Origin: Halovenus marina
GTDB taxonomy: Archaea > Halobacteriota > Halobacteria > Halobacteriales > Haloarculaceae
Assembly (NCBI RefSeq): GCF_051414115.1
Contig: NZ_JBLKNZ010000001.1
Coordinates: 2,418,001 to 2,482,000 of the forward strand
Direction of reading: 5' to 3'
Length of the DNA stretch: 64,000 nt
Shown here: positions 25,127 to 34,596 of the stretch, in pieces
Position numbering within the stretch: the first letter of the stretch is position 1
Layout: the number at the start of each line of letters is the position of its first letter
Program-made: the position numbers and the translations under genes
Notes under the pieces: generated by a model
What the model saw: the letters and a program-made list of their open reading frames with translations, nothing else
Databases searched by the model: none
Told to the model about the DNA's origin: nothing

Positions 25127-27394
25127 ATGCCTGTACTCTGGCTGGAAGAAGTGCGGTCGGACGATATCGACCGTGTCGGCGGGAAAGGTGCGTCGCTCGG
25201 TGAGATGACGAGTGCGGATCTGCCGGTGCCGCCCGCCTTCGTCGTCACCGCAGGAACGTACCGCACGTTCATCGAGGAGGCCGGAATCGACGAGGAGCTG
25301 TTCGAGGCCGTCGACGTCGAGACCAAAGACTCCGAGGCGCTCGCGCACGCGGCCGAGCGAGCGCAGGAACTCATCCGCGAGACGCCGTTTCCCGACGAAC
25401 TCCGCGAGGAACTGCTCGGGGCGTTCGACGAACTCGGCGAGGACGCGTCGGTGGCGGTGCGGTCCTCTGCGACGGCGGAGGACCTGCCAGATGCCTCCTT
25501 CGCTGGCCAGCAGGAGACGTTTCTGAACGTCACACGGGAGAACCTGCTCGACCGGGTACGGGCGTGCTGGGCGTCGCTTTTCACCCAGCGTGCGCTGTAC
25601 TATCGGCAGGAACAGGGCTTCGAGCACGACATCGTCGACATCGCGGTGGTCGTCCAGCGGATGGTCGACGCCGACAAGAGCGGCGTGATGTTCACGAGTC
25701 ATCCCTCGACGGGCGCGAGCGTCGTGACCATCGAAGCGGCGTGGGGGCTCGGTGAGGCAGTCGTCTCCGGCGCGGTGACGCCGGACAACTACGTCATCGA
25801 CCGGGAGAGCGGCGAACTCAAACAGGAGACCGTCGCCGAGAAGAAGGTGATGCACGTCCGCGACGAGGAAACCGGCGAGACGGTCGAGCGCGAGGTACCC
25901 GAGGAGAAACGCACAGAACGGGTGCTCTCGGACGCAGAACTGGACGAACTCGTCGAGGTAGGCGACATGATCGAGGAGTACTACGGCGACCCTCAGGACG
26001 TGGAGTGGGCAATCGTCGACGGCGAGGTGTATCTGTTGCAGTCCCGACCGATCACGACCATCGCTGAGGGAAGCGAGGAGGAAAGCGAGGAGAACACGGA
26101 CGAGGAGGACGACGACCGTGAAATTTACCTGACCGGACTGGGTGCGAGTCCGGGTCGGGCGTCGGGTCCGGTTCGTACCGTCGGAAAGCTGGACGAACTC
26201 GACAAGGTCGAGGAAGGCGACATCATCGTGGCGGAGATGACAACCCCGGATATGGTGCCAGCGATGAAACGCGCCTCGGGGATCATCACCGACGAGGGCG
26301 GGATGACCTCACACGCAGCAATCGTCTCCCGCGAACTCGGCGTCCCGGCGGTCGTGGGCGCGGAGACGGCGACAGCGCGGTTGCGCGACGGGCAACTCGT
26401 AACTATCGACGGCGAGACGGGTGCGATCGAGTCGGGCGACGCAGAGACTGACGAGACAGACGAGGGCGAGGCCATCGAGCAGGCAGTGCCGGAGGGGCGC
26501 GTCCAACCGATGACAGCGACGGAGGTCAAGGTGAACGTCTCGATTCCAGATGCGGCCGCACGCGCGGCGGCGACGGGCGCTGACGGCGTCGGGCTGTTGC
26601 GCATCGAGCACATGATCCTCTCGCTGGGCAAGACGCCCGAACAGTACATCGAAGACGAGGGCGCAGACGCGTACGTCGAAGAGATCGTTTCTGGGATCCG
26701 CGAGGTTGCAGAGGCGTTCTATCCCCGACCGGTGCGCGCGCGGACGCTCGACGCGCCGACCGACGAGTTCCGACAGCTAGAGGGTGGCGAGTCCGAGCCG
26801 GTCGAGCACAACCCGATGTTGGGCTACCGTGCGATCCGCCGGAGCCTCGACCGCCCGGACGTGTTCGCACACGAACTGGAGGCGTTCCGAAAGCTCTACG
26901 AGATGGGTTACGACAACGTGGAGCTGATGTTGCCGCTGGTGACCGACGCCGAGGACGTGCTGGCGGCGAAAGAATACATGGAAGAAGCCGGGATCGACCC
27001 GGACAAGCGGTCCTGGGGCGTGATGATAGAGACGCCCGCGGCGGCGCTGTCGGCTGAAGAAATCGCCGAGGCAGGCATCGACTTCGCGAGTTTCGGGACG
27101 AACGACCTGACCCAGTACACGCTGGCGGTCGACCGGAACAACGAGCAGGTCGCAGACCGGTACGACGAGTTGCACCCAGCGGTACTGCAACTGATCGGCG
27201 AGACCATCCAGGTGTGCAACGAACACGACGTGGCGACGAGCATCTGCGGACAGGCTGGCTCGAAGCGGGAGATGGTGCGGTATCTGGTCGAGGAAGGCGT
27301 GACCTCGATCAGCGCGAACATCGACGCGGTCCACGACGTGCAAAAGCAGGTCAAGCGCGTCGAGCAACGGCTCATCCTCGACTCGATCAGGTAA
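25127..27394 (+). CDS. ppsA: Phosphoenolpyruvate synthase
   Basis: A 755-residue pyruvate, water dikinase making PEP, AMP and phosphate from pyruvate and ATP for gluconeogenesis. Domains: N-terminal ATP-grasp (WLEEVRSDDIDRVGGKGASL, then VRSSATAEDLPDASFAGQQ), the swivelling phosphohistidine domain with catalytic His in GGMTSHAAIVSRELG (near residue 395), and the PEP-binding TIM barrel with FGTNDLTQYTLAVDRN and the catalytic Cys in SICGQAGSK near residue 705. All key motifs are intact. The length is close to the bacterial enzyme (about 790). Confidence 0.95.
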   Translation: MPVLWLEEVRSDDIDRVGGKGASLGEMTSADLPVPPAFVVTAGTYRTFIEEAGIDEELFEAVDVETKDSEALAHAAERAQELIRETPFPDELREELLGAFDELGEDASVAVRSSATAEDLPDASFAGQQETFLNVTRENLLDRVRACWASLFTQRALYYRQEQGFEHDIVDIAVVVQRMVDADKSGVMFTSHPSTGASVVTIEAAWGLGEAVVSGAVTPDNYVIDRESGELKQETVAEKKVMHVRDEETGETVEREVPEEKRTERVLSDAELDELVEVGDMIEEYYGDPQDVEWAIVDGEVYLLQSRPITTIAEGSEEESEENTDEEDDDREIYLTGLGASPGRASGPVRTVGKLDELDKVEEGDIIVAEMTTPDMVPAMKRASGIITDEGGMTSHAAIVSRELGVPAVVGAETATARLRDGQLVTIDGETGAIESGDAETDETDEGEAIEQAVPEGRVQPMTATEVKVNVSIPDAAARAAATGADGVGLLRIEHMILSLGKTPEQYIEDEGADAYVEEIVSGIREVAEAFYPRPVRARTLDAPTDEFRQLEGGESEPVEHNPMLGYRAIRRSLDRPDVFAHELEAFRKLYEMGYDNVELMLPLVTDAEDVLAAKEYMEEAGIDPDKRSWGVMIETPAAALSAEEIAEAGIDFASFGTNDLTQYTLAVDRNNEQVADRYDELHPAVLQLIGETIQVCNEHDVATSICGQAGSKREMVRYLVEEGVTSISANIDAVHDVQKQVKRVEQRLILDSIR

Positions 27395-27468
27395 GCCGGG
27401 GGATCGCTCAGCGGTTCGTCGCTGTCGAGTTCGTAACCACTAAACCGGTTCCGCCCCTGTAAATTGCT

Positions 27469-28527
27469 ATGCAGCAGGCTCAGCGCGCCGACCCGCAGGA
27501 CTTCGAGCGGGTTCTCTCCTCGATGTGTACCCAGCCACATCCCGAGGCGCGGACGGCCGCAGAACGCTTTCTCGTGACGAACCCAGGCGACCCGGGCACC
27601 TACGAGACAGTTGCCACACTCGAAGACGACGCAGTCGAACTGCTCGGCGCGGTTGCTGGCCTCGACGACCCGGCAGGCTACGTCACGAGCGGGGGGACAG
27701 AAGCGAACATTCAGGCGGTGCGCATCGCTCGCAACCGGGCCGAAACCGACGACCCGAACGTCGTCGCCCCGGCGACCTGTCACTTCAGCTTTCGGAAGGC
27801 CGCCGAGTTGCTCGGCGTCGAACTCCGGACCGCGCCACTCGACGGACACCGTGCCGACGTCGACGCGATGGCCGAACTCGTCGACGCTGATACTGTCTGT
27901 GTGGTCGGGGTCGCCGGGTCGACCGAGTACGGCACGGTCGATCCGATCCCTGCGATTGCAGATCTCGCAGCCAGCGTGGACGCGCTCTGCCACGTCGACG
28001 CCGCGTGGGGCGGCTTCTACCTGCCGTTCACCGACCACGAGTGGAACTTCGACCACGCTGCCGTCGACACGCTGACGATCGATCCGCACAAGGCGGGGCA
28101 GGCGGCGATGCCCGCGGGCGGTCTGCTCGCTCGTTCCCCGGCGCTTCTTGATACGCTCGCCATCGACACCCCGTATCTCGAATCGACGAGTCAGATCACG
28201 CTGACGGGAACCAGAAGCGGGGCAGGCGTGGCGAGCGCCGTCGCCGCGATGGAGGCGCTCTGGCCGACCGGCTACCGGGAGGAGTCCGAGCGAGCGATGG
28301 ACAACGCGCGCTGGCTTGCGGACGCGCTCGACAGCCGCGGGCACGACGTCATCGGCCCGGAACTCCCGCTCGTCGCCGCGAACCTCTCAGTGCCGATGAC
28401 CGACGAACTCCGTGACCGAGGCTGGCGCGTCTCGAAAACCGGTAGCGGCGAACTGCGCGTCGTCTGCATGCCACACGTCACCCGGTCGATGCTCCGGTCA
28501 TTTGTCGCGGATCTCGACTGGTACTGA
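27469..28527 (+). CDS. mfnA: Aspartate/tyrosine decarboxylase MfnA (PLP-dependent)
   Basis: A 352-residue group II PLP decarboxylase. GYVTSGGTEANIQA binds the cofactor phosphate, HVDAAWGGFYLP contacts the ring, and TIDPHKAGQAAMP carries the Schiff-base Lys. In methanogens MfnA makes tyramine for methanofuran. Haloarchaea lack that cofactor, and related enzymes decarboxylate aspartate to beta-alanine for coenzyme A; that role is more likely here but is inference. A CACTAAAC TATA-like element lies about 27 nt upstream of the ATG. Confidence 0.9.
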   Translation: MQQAQRADPQDFERVLSSMCTQPHPEARTAAERFLVTNPGDPGTYETVATLEDDAVELLGAVAGLDDPAGYVTSGGTEANIQAVRIARNRAETDDPNVVAPATCHFSFRKAAELLGVELRTAPLDGHRADVDAMAELVDADTVCVVGVAGSTEYGTVDPIPAIADLAASVDALCHVDAAWGGFYLPFTDHEWNFDHAAVDTLTIDPHKAGQAAMPAGGLLARSPALLDTLAIDTPYLESTSQITLTGTRSGAGVASAVAAMEALWPTGYREESERAMDNARWLADALDSRGHDVIGPELPLVAANLSVPMTDELRDRGWRVSKTGSGELRVVCMPHVTRSMLRSFVADLDWY

Positions 28528-28592
28528 CACGGCTGACCGGTCTGAACGGCTGCAGCGAAAATTCTAAACCGGTTGTCGGGGAACTAGTCATA

Positions 28593-29644
28593 GTGGACGA
28601 TCACACACGCGGATCGCTGCTCCTCGTGGGTCTCGGGAGCGTGCTGTTTCTCGTCGCTAGTTTCATCACGGGACGGAATTTACTGCGATCGATAGCTCGC
28701 TCAGGCCGCTTCTCGCCTTTCTGCTCGACGGCCTTCCGGCGGTCGGAATCGTCTACGGCGGGTTCTATCTGGCCAGAACGGACCTCGACCCGGCCGACCA
28801 CTGGGTGATCGGACTGTGGTGTCTGGCGGGCGCAGTGCTGTTTACGAGCGTCATCAGCGCGACGTTTCTCGTTCGGGTCTTCGAGAATCGGACGATCACG
28901 GAACCGCTGTTTTCGCTTCTTGTCTCGGCGGAAGTCGGCGCTATCGCGGGCATCGTCGCAGGATTCTACAACATACGAGCGAGGGATGACGCACGCCGAG
29001 CACGGCGGGTGACCGGCGGTCTCAGAGTGGTCAACAGCGCCATTCGACACGACCTGCGAAACGACCTGAACACGATCCAGACCTACGCCGAGTTGATGGA
29101 ATCCGAAGCTGACGAGACGGAGTACACGGCGGTGATCCGCCGAAAGACCGAGGAGGCAGCCGAGCGGATCGACGACCTCGGCGCACTTGGGAAAGCTGTC
29201 ACTGGCGAGGCTGATCTGCAGGCGGTGGACCTCGTGTCGATCGTCGAGACTATCGTCAGAAATACTGAGGACGCATTCAGCGTCACAATCGGGACCGACT
29301 TGCCCGACACAGCACCCGTCGTCGCCAATCAGGCCCTCCGGTCGGTCGTGGACAACCTCGTCGAGAACGCCGCCGAACACACCGGCGTCGACGATCCTCA
29401 AATTGCCGTCGAGATTGAAGCCGACGAGGAGACAGTGTGGCTGTTCGTCCGCGACAACGGTCCGGGCATCCCCGACAGTGAAAAGCGGACGGTGTTCGAC
29501 TACCGACCCGACAGCACCGGTGGCGGCGGACTCTTTCTCGTCAAAACGCTCGTCTCGGAGTACGACGGCGACGTGTGGGTCGAAGACAACGACCCCCGCG
29601 GGTCGACGTTCGTCGTCGAACTACAGCGCGCTGACCGTAGCTGA
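28593..29644 (+). pseudogene. Membrane histidine kinase gene with a frameshift
   Basis: The kinase part is in one frame: NSAIRHDLRNDLNTIQTYAE carries the phospho-His, NLVENAAEH the N box, DNGPGIPDSE and GGGLFLVKTL the G boxes. The natural N-terminus is in another frame from the GTG at 28593 (DDHTRGSLLLVGLGSVLFLV, first membrane helix). The kinase frame is open only after a TAG at 28658-28660, continuing with membrane helices PLLAFLLDGLPAVGIVYGGF. A single indel between 28661 and about 28700 would restore a protein of about 350 residues with four helices. Either an inactivated gene or a sequencing error; a downstream GTG at 28805 could start a truncated kinase. Confidence 0.75.
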
Positions 29645-29732
29645 GCGGTCGCTGTCACTGATTCTGCGGCGCTGTGGCCTCTTCTGACAGAGTGATAGGA
29701 ATAATCATTAGTTCCGCGTTCGAACGGCAACT

Positions 29733-30566
29733 ATGCGCGGCCTCAACGAGCGTGTCGCGGTTGTCACCGGCGGCGCAAACGGGATCGGACGAGCGACAGC
29801 GAATCGGCTGGCAGCGGAGGGTGCCAGCGTCGTCGTCGCAGATATCGACGGCGATGGTGCACAGGAGGTAGCCGAGGAGATACGCGACTCGGGCGGGGAC
29901 GCGACAGCCGTCACCGTAGACGTCACTGACGCGGATGAGGTTACTTCGATGGTCGAGACGGCAGTCAACGGCTACGGCGGCCTCGACATCGCCGTGAACA
30001 ACGCGGGGATAATCACTCCGCTGGTCAAACTGGGAGAGATCGAAGCGGAGCACTGGCACCGGATCCTGTCGATCAACCTGACCGGGGTGTGGAACTGCAT
30101 GCAGGCCGAACTGGCCGCGATGGACGAGGAGGGTGGTTCGATCGTCAACGTGGCGTCGGTCGCCGGACTCGTCGGAATGCCCGCGCTCGGAGGCTACACG
30201 GCGAGCAAGCACGGGGTCGTCGGACTGACCCGGACCGCGGCACTGGAGTACGCCGAAGCGGGGGTTCGCGTCAACGCCGTCGCGCCGGGACCGACTCGGA
30301 CCGGCATCAAAGCGCAGGGCGAGGACTCCCGCGCAGACCAGCTCATGCGCCTGCTTCCCGACGGGGCGCTCGAAGGGAAGGGAGTCTCCGGCCGAGTGCT
30401 GAACTGGCTCTCCGATGGCATGATCGACCAGCACGCGAAAACGCCGATGGGGCGGCTCGCAGACCCCGACGAGATTGCGAGTGTGGTCGCCTTTCTCGCG
30501 TCCTCAGAGGCGTCGTTCGTGACCGGACAGGTGCTCGCGGCCGACGGCGGGCAGACCGCCGATTGA
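29733..30566 (+). CDS. Short-chain dehydrogenase/reductase (SDR)
   Basis: A 277-residue classical SDR. Cofactor loop TGGANGIGRATA at the N-terminus; Asp after the second strand (VVVADIDGDG) suggests NAD(H) preference. NNAG stabilises the sheet. The active site has Ser in VASVAGLVG and the YxxxK motif as YTASKHG. The C-terminus TGQVLAADGGQTAD is typical. There is an insertion between 30310 and 30440 (MRLLPDGALEGKGVSG region) that forms the substrate lid. Substrate cannot be deduced; it may reduce or oxidise a sugar, sterol-like or acyl alcohol. It stands alone as a transcription unit. Confidence 0.9.
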   Translation: MRGLNERVAVVTGGANGIGRATANRLAAEGASVVVADIDGDGAQEVAEEIRDSGGDATAVTVDVTDADEVTSMVETAVNGYGGLDIAVNNAGIITPLVKLGEIEAEHWHRILSINLTGVWNCMQAELAAMDEEGGSIVNVASVAGLVGMPALGGYTASKHGVVGLTRTAALEYAEAGVRVNAVAPGPTRTGIKAQGEDSRADQLMRLLPDGALEGKGVSGRVLNWLSDGMIDQHAKTPMGRLADPDEIASVVAFLASSEASFVTGQVLAADGGQTAD

Positions 30567-30635
30567 GGCGGTGAGAACTCACTCGACTCTCTCGAAACCG
30601 CCCGGCTTATGCCCGCGCCGCTCTCAGACTCGACT

Positions 30636-32822
30636 ATGAGTCACGAGCGACTACCCACTGACACCCCAGCAGTGGTCACGGTGGGGTTGCCATACGCCAA
30701 CGGCAACCTCCACATCGGTCACCTGCTGGGCTACGTCTCGGGTGATCTCTACGCCCGGGCGCTCCGTCGCGTCGGCCAACAGACCGCCTTCGTCTGTGGC
30801 TCTGACATGCACGGGACGCCCATCGCGGTCAACGCCGCGAAGGAGGGGGTCGACCCCGAGGAGTTTGCGCTGGCCTATCACGAGCAGTACACGGAGCGGT
30901 TCCCGCAGTTCAACGTCGACTTCGACAACTACGGCCACACTCACGACGAGACCAACACCGAACTCACCCGCGAGTTCGTCTCGTCGTGGATCGACCAGGG
31001 CCACATCGTCGAGCAGGAAATCGAAGTCGCGTGGGACGAACAGGCCGACCAGCCACTCCCCGACCGATACGTCGAGGGGACCTGCCCCTACTGTGGCGAA
31101 CGCGCCCGCGGCGACGAGTGCGACGAGGGCTGTCAGCGCCACCTCGAACCCGGCGAAATCGAAAACCCGACGAGCGTCCTCACGGGCAACCCAGCGGAGT
31201 ACCGCAAGCGCGAACACAAGTTCCTCCGACTGTCGGACTTTCAGGAGTACCTCAACGGATTTCTCGACCGACTGGAGGGGACCGAGAAGGCGCGCAATCA
31301 GCCCCGCGAGTGGATCGAGGGCGAACTCGAAGACCTCTGTATCACTCGCGACATGGACTGGGGAATCGACTATCCGGGCGAGGACGGCGATGATCTCGTG
31401 CTCTACGTCTGGGTCGACGCCCCCATCGAGTACGTCGCCTCGACGAAGCAGTACACAGATCGGGTCGGCTCCGAGGAGTACGACTGGGAGGACGTCTGGA
31501 AGCCCGGCGGCGAAACCCGCCACGGCACGGCGTGGGACGACGAGTGGACCGACGAGAGCGGCGAAATCATCCACGTCATCGGGTCTGACATCATCCAGCA
31601 CCACTGCGTGTTCTGGCCAGCCATGCTCCGCGGCGCGGGGTACAACGAACCGCGAGCGGTGCTCGCGACTGGCTTCGTCGGCATCGATGGCAAGTCGCTC
31701 TCGACTTCACGCAACCGGGCCATCTGGGCCGAGGAGTACCTCGACACCGGCTTCCACCCAGACCTGTTTCGCTACTACATCACGACGGGGTCGGGGCTGG
31801 AACACGACGTCGACTTCTCCTGGGACCGGTTCGCAGAGCGCGTCAACGGCGAACTCGTCGGCACCTTCGGCAACTTCTGTTACCGCGCCCTGCTCTTTGC
31901 CTACCGCAACTACGAGGGCACGCCCGAGGCCGACGTGAGCGACGGCGTTCGCGAGCGCATCGAGAACGCCGTCGCCGACTTCGAGGACGCCGTCGCCGAC
32001 TACGACGTTCGGACGCTCGGGTCGCTCGCCGTCGAACTCGCGCAGTTCGGCAACGAGTACATCCAGCGCAACGAGCCGTGGCACCTCGTGGACGAGGACC
32101 CGGAAGCGGCCGAACAGGTCATCCGCGACTGCGTCCAACTCGCGAAGGCCTGTGCGGTGCTCGCCCAGCCAGTGATGCCCGAGAAAGCCGCGACGCTCTG
32201 GGACCAACTCGACGAGGACGGGACAGTCGCGGACGCCACGCTCGACGGCGTGCTCGCCGCGCCGTCGGCGACGTTCGACGAGCCAGAAGAGCTGTTCACG
32301 CAGGTCGAAGACGAACAGATCGAGGAACTGAACGAGACGCTTCGGGACCGCGTGGAGACGGCCGACGAGAAGACGGCAAGCGACGAGAGCGCAGACGAGG
32401 ACGCGACTGGCTCGACTGAAAAGGCAGACACTGCCGAGGAAGTAGACACCGAGGAGACGGACGGCGACGCGGCGGCCGAGTTGGGCGTCGACCCGCTCGA
32501 AACCGACCGGATCAGCTTCGAGGCGTTCCAGGACCTCGACATGCGCGTCGGAGAGATTACCGCCGCGGAGCCAATCGAGGGCGCGGACGAACTCGTCGTG
32601 CTGTCGGTCGACATCGGCGTCGAACAGCGACAGGTCGTCGCCGGTCTGAAACAGCTTCACGACGTGGACGGCCTGCCCGGCACTCGAGTCATCCTGCTCG
32701 CCAACATGGAGCGTGCGGAACTGTTCGGTCACGAGTCGAACGGGATGGTACTCGCCGCAGGTGAAGAGGCCGACCTGCTCACCACACACGAGGACGCACC
32801 ACTCGGGTCGCGGGTTCGCTGA
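30636..32822 (+). CDS. metG: Methionine--tRNA ligase with fused tRNA-binding domain
   Basis: A 728-residue class I synthetase. HIGH motif as NLHIGHLLG; zinc knuckle CPYCGERARGDECDEGC; KMSKS-equivalent DGKSLSTSRN. An acidic linker (about 560-620) leads to a C-terminal Trbp111/EMAP-like OB domain (DMRVGEITAAEPIEGADEL onwards) that improves tRNA binding. The start at 30636 was preferred over 30609 because GGCTTATG, a TATA-like box, is centred about 27 nt upstream. Confidence 0.95.
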   Translation: MSHERLPTDTPAVVTVGLPYANGNLHIGHLLGYVSGDLYARALRRVGQQTAFVCGSDMHGTPIAVNAAKEGVDPEEFALAYHEQYTERFPQFNVDFDNYGHTHDETNTELTREFVSSWIDQGHIVEQEIEVAWDEQADQPLPDRYVEGTCPYCGERARGDECDEGCQRHLEPGEIENPTSVLTGNPAEYRKREHKFLRLSDFQEYLNGFLDRLEGTEKARNQPREWIEGELEDLCITRDMDWGIDYPGEDGDDLVLYVWVDAPIEYVASTKQYTDRVGSEEYDWEDVWKPGGETRHGTAWDDEWTDESGEIIHVIGSDIIQHHCVFWPAMLRGAGYNEPRAVLATGFVGIDGKSLSTSRNRAIWAEEYLDTGFHPDLFRYYITTGSGLEHDVDFSWDRFAERVNGELVGTFGNFCYRALLFAYRNYEGTPEADVSDGVRERIENAVADFEDAVADYDVRTLGSLAVELAQFGNEYIQRNEPWHLVDEDPEAAEQVIRDCVQLAKACAVLAQPVMPEKAATLWDQLDEDGTVADATLDGVLAAPSATFDEPEELFTQVEDEQIEELNETLRDRVETADEKTASDESADEDATGSTEKADTAEEVDTEETDGDAAAELGVDPLETDRISFEAFQDLDMRVGEITAAEPIEGADELVVLSVDIGVEQRQVVAGLKQLHDVDGLPGTRVILLANMERAELFGHESNGMVLAAGEEADLLTTHEDAPLGSRVR

Positions 32823-32885
32823 CTGCTGCTTTCACGACGACCCGTAGACTCACATCTTTTATTCGTCGAGTGCCTACCGTTCGGT

Positions 32886-33170
32886 ATGCCCGCAGACGAT
32901 ACGGAGTCGGACGACGACGAGTGGCGCTTTTCTGTCGACGAGTTCGACGACCCCGAGGAGACCGAGGAGACGCCGGTGTGGGAGGACACCGCAGCAACCG
33001 ATCAACCGAGCGACGATCACGGGGAGACCGAGTCCGACGATCCGCCGTCACCGTTTCGGCTGGACGAACCGCTCGAACCGGGCGACATCGACCTCGAAAA
33101 CGCGTTTTTCGTCCTGGTCGGTATCGCGCTCGTGCTCGTCCCCATTCTGGTTCTGTTCGGCTCAGTGTAG
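32886..33170 (+). CDS. Small acidic protein with C-terminal membrane anchor (DUF7312-like)
   Basis: A 94-residue protein. Residues 1-68 are acidic and probably disordered, with about a third Asp/Glu. It ends with one hydrophobic helix (FFVLVGIALVLVPILVLF). It resembles a haloarchaeal family I associate with DUF7312, of unknown function. Tail-anchored topology implies a cytoplasmic acidic domain at the membrane. Downstream of metG by 63 nt with its own TTTTATTC TATA-like element about 28 nt before the ATG. Confidence 0.7.
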   Translation: MPADDTESDDDEWRFSVDEFDDPEETEETPVWEDTAATDQPSDDHGETESDDPPSPFRLDEPLEPGDIDLENAFFVLVGIALVLVPILVLFGSV

Positions 33171-33193
33171 GGCGTCGAGCGGCGGAGGGGGAC

Positions 33194-33718
33194 TCAGACG
33201 CCGTTTTCGTGAACGGTCAGTTCGACCTCGCGGCGCTCGCCTTCGAGATCCGCGACGATGCGCTCGACGACCTGCTTGGCCTCGGCCCGGATCTTCGGTC
33301 GGACTTTGTCGATCAGCCAGTCGAGCGAGACGAAGGCTGGTAACTCGACGACCCCCGCGTCCGCCGAGTCGGGGTCGAAGGCGACGACCAGCCGAACCCG
33401 GCAGGCCGTCTCGGCGTCGGGCGGTGCTGCGTCGGGTTCGGGTTCGATTTCCCAGTACCCCTCGGCGTCGATGTCCTCGACGAGTCGCCAGTCGATGCGC
33501 TCGGGCGGGTCGACCGCGGTCACCTCCGAATGCGCGGTGTAGGTGAGTTTCCACCAGCCGAAAGTCAGGTCGTAGCGCGTTCCCGGACCCCCATCACCGT
33601 CGGCCGTGACCTCCTGAAGGTACTCAGAGTATCGCGCGTACCGGGGAAAGTCGAGCAGGAACTCGTAGACTTCCTCGGGCGGCAGATACACGACCGTACT
33701 GACGTTGACGCTGTCCAC
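33194..33718 (-). CDS. SRPBCC (START-like) family protein
   Basis: A 174-residue protein with the polyketide cyclase/CoxG-like helix-grip fold. It opens VSTVVYLPPEEVYEFLLDF, then RYARYSEYLQEV, TRYDLTFGWW, and closes in a long helix (FVSLDWLIDKVRPKIRAEAK). Such proteins bind lipids or small hydrophobic ligands; ligand unknown. The start is GTG at 33718. The second MITE copy ends 27 nt upstream, and its terminal AGTATTAG lies where the TATA box should be. Convergent with the small acidic gene. Confidence 0.78.
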   Translation of the reverse strand: MDSVNVSTVVYLPPEEVYEFLLDFPRYARYSEYLQEVTADGDGGPGTRYDLTFGWWKLTYTAHSEVTAVDPPERIDWRLVEDIDAEGYWEIEPEPDAAPPDAETACRVRLVVAFDPDSADAGVVELPAFVSLDWLIDKVRPKIRAEAKQVVERIVADLEGERREVELTVHENGV

Positions 33719-33744
33719 ACCATGACCACGGCCGCCACCGACTA

Positions 33745-33823
33745 ATACTGTCGGCTGTAAGTACGTAAAAATATTCGCTACCCCGGTGGCGAATTATTTT
33801 CGAGATGGTACAGCCGACAGTAT
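33745..33823. mobile_element. MITE-like palindromic element, copy 2
   Basis: A 79-bp relative of the element at 10273-10352. Left terminal repeat ATACTGTCGGCTGTAA (33745-33760) and right terminal repeat (33809-33823) are identical to copy 1 over 15 bases, and the central palindrome has ATTCGCTACC against GGTGGCGAAT (one mismatch). The core differs by a few substitutions and one indel. It sits between the DUF309 gene and the SRPBCC gene, both on the minus strand. No transposase is encoded; mobilisation would need a partner elsewhere. Confidence 0.75.
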
Positions 33824-33866
33824 AAGCTTCGCGTACACCGGCAGCGTTGCCCGCATCTGGGAGCGG

Positions 33867-34496
33867 TCACTCCTCACGTCGCTCGAACAGGCCCTCGACG
33901 TCGGCTTCTTTGCTCGTTCGCCGCGAGACGTGTTCGGAGAGTCGCTGTGCGATGACCGGGCGGTCGTCGGGTTCGCGGACGAAATCGAAAAGGAGCGTGA
34001 CGAAGGGGCTGCCGGTGCGCTCTGCGTCGATGTCAGTGCGTGCGAAAGTGATTGCCCGGTCGATCATCGGCTCGTCGTACTCGTGCTCCTCGGCGAGCAC
34101 CGCAGCGGCGATGCAGGTGGCCTCGAAGTCCAGATCTGCGAGTGTCACTATTTTTCCTTCGTGTGTAAGTGATAGCGGGGACTTATTCGCGGCGATCGCT
34201 GGCTCCGTGTGCAGGTCGTCGAGATACTCGCGAACGGTCGCCACGTCGACGCCGTGATAGGTCGCAGGGAGACCGGAGAGATACTCGCGGGCGCTCTCAG
34301 CGAGACCGGTCGCCCCCGACCAGTTGTCGTTGCGGGCGTGATAGACGGCGGCGGTGTACTGGATCAGGCCGTGGAGCATTCGCTCGTCGTCAGTGCCCGA
34401 CTCCAGTTCGAGCCAGTACTCCTCCCACGCGTCGTGGGCCGCGTGGTGTTCGCCAGCGTTGAAGATCGCAAGCCCTGCACGGAGGTGCGCCTCCAT
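33867..34496 (-). CDS. DUF309 domain-containing protein
   Basis: A 209-residue protein. The N-terminal region has the DUF309 signature: LAIFNAGEHHAAHDAWEEYW, then LHGLIQYTAAVYHARNDNW, then ARYLSGLP-like helices. DUF309 is an all-helical family of unknown function with conserved His and Glu that could bind metal. The C-terminal half, with DLDFEATCIAAAVLAEEHEY, is a haloarchaeal addition. The start ATG at 34496 is supported by family alignment and by TATA-like TTTATACG on the minus strand about 21-25 nt upstream. The region upstream is shared with the divergent transglutaminase gene. Confidence 0.82.
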   Translation of the reverse strand: MEAHLRAGLAIFNAGEHHAAHDAWEEYWLELESGTDDERMLHGLIQYTAAVYHARNDNWSGATGLAESAREYLSGLPATYHGVDVATVREYLDDLHTEPAIAANKSPLSLTHEGKIVTLADLDFEATCIAAAVLAEEHEYDEPMIDRAITFARTDIDAERTGSPFVTLLFDFVREPDDRPVIAQRLSEHVSRRTSKEADVEGLFERREE

Positions 34497-34596
34497 ACCC
34501 GGTGTTGGCAAGCGGCGTATAAACGGCTTGGGGGAGCGTCCGACTACAGTCGTGCGGTCTGGTACGCAAACGGTCGTTTGCGGTAGCGTTACCGTT

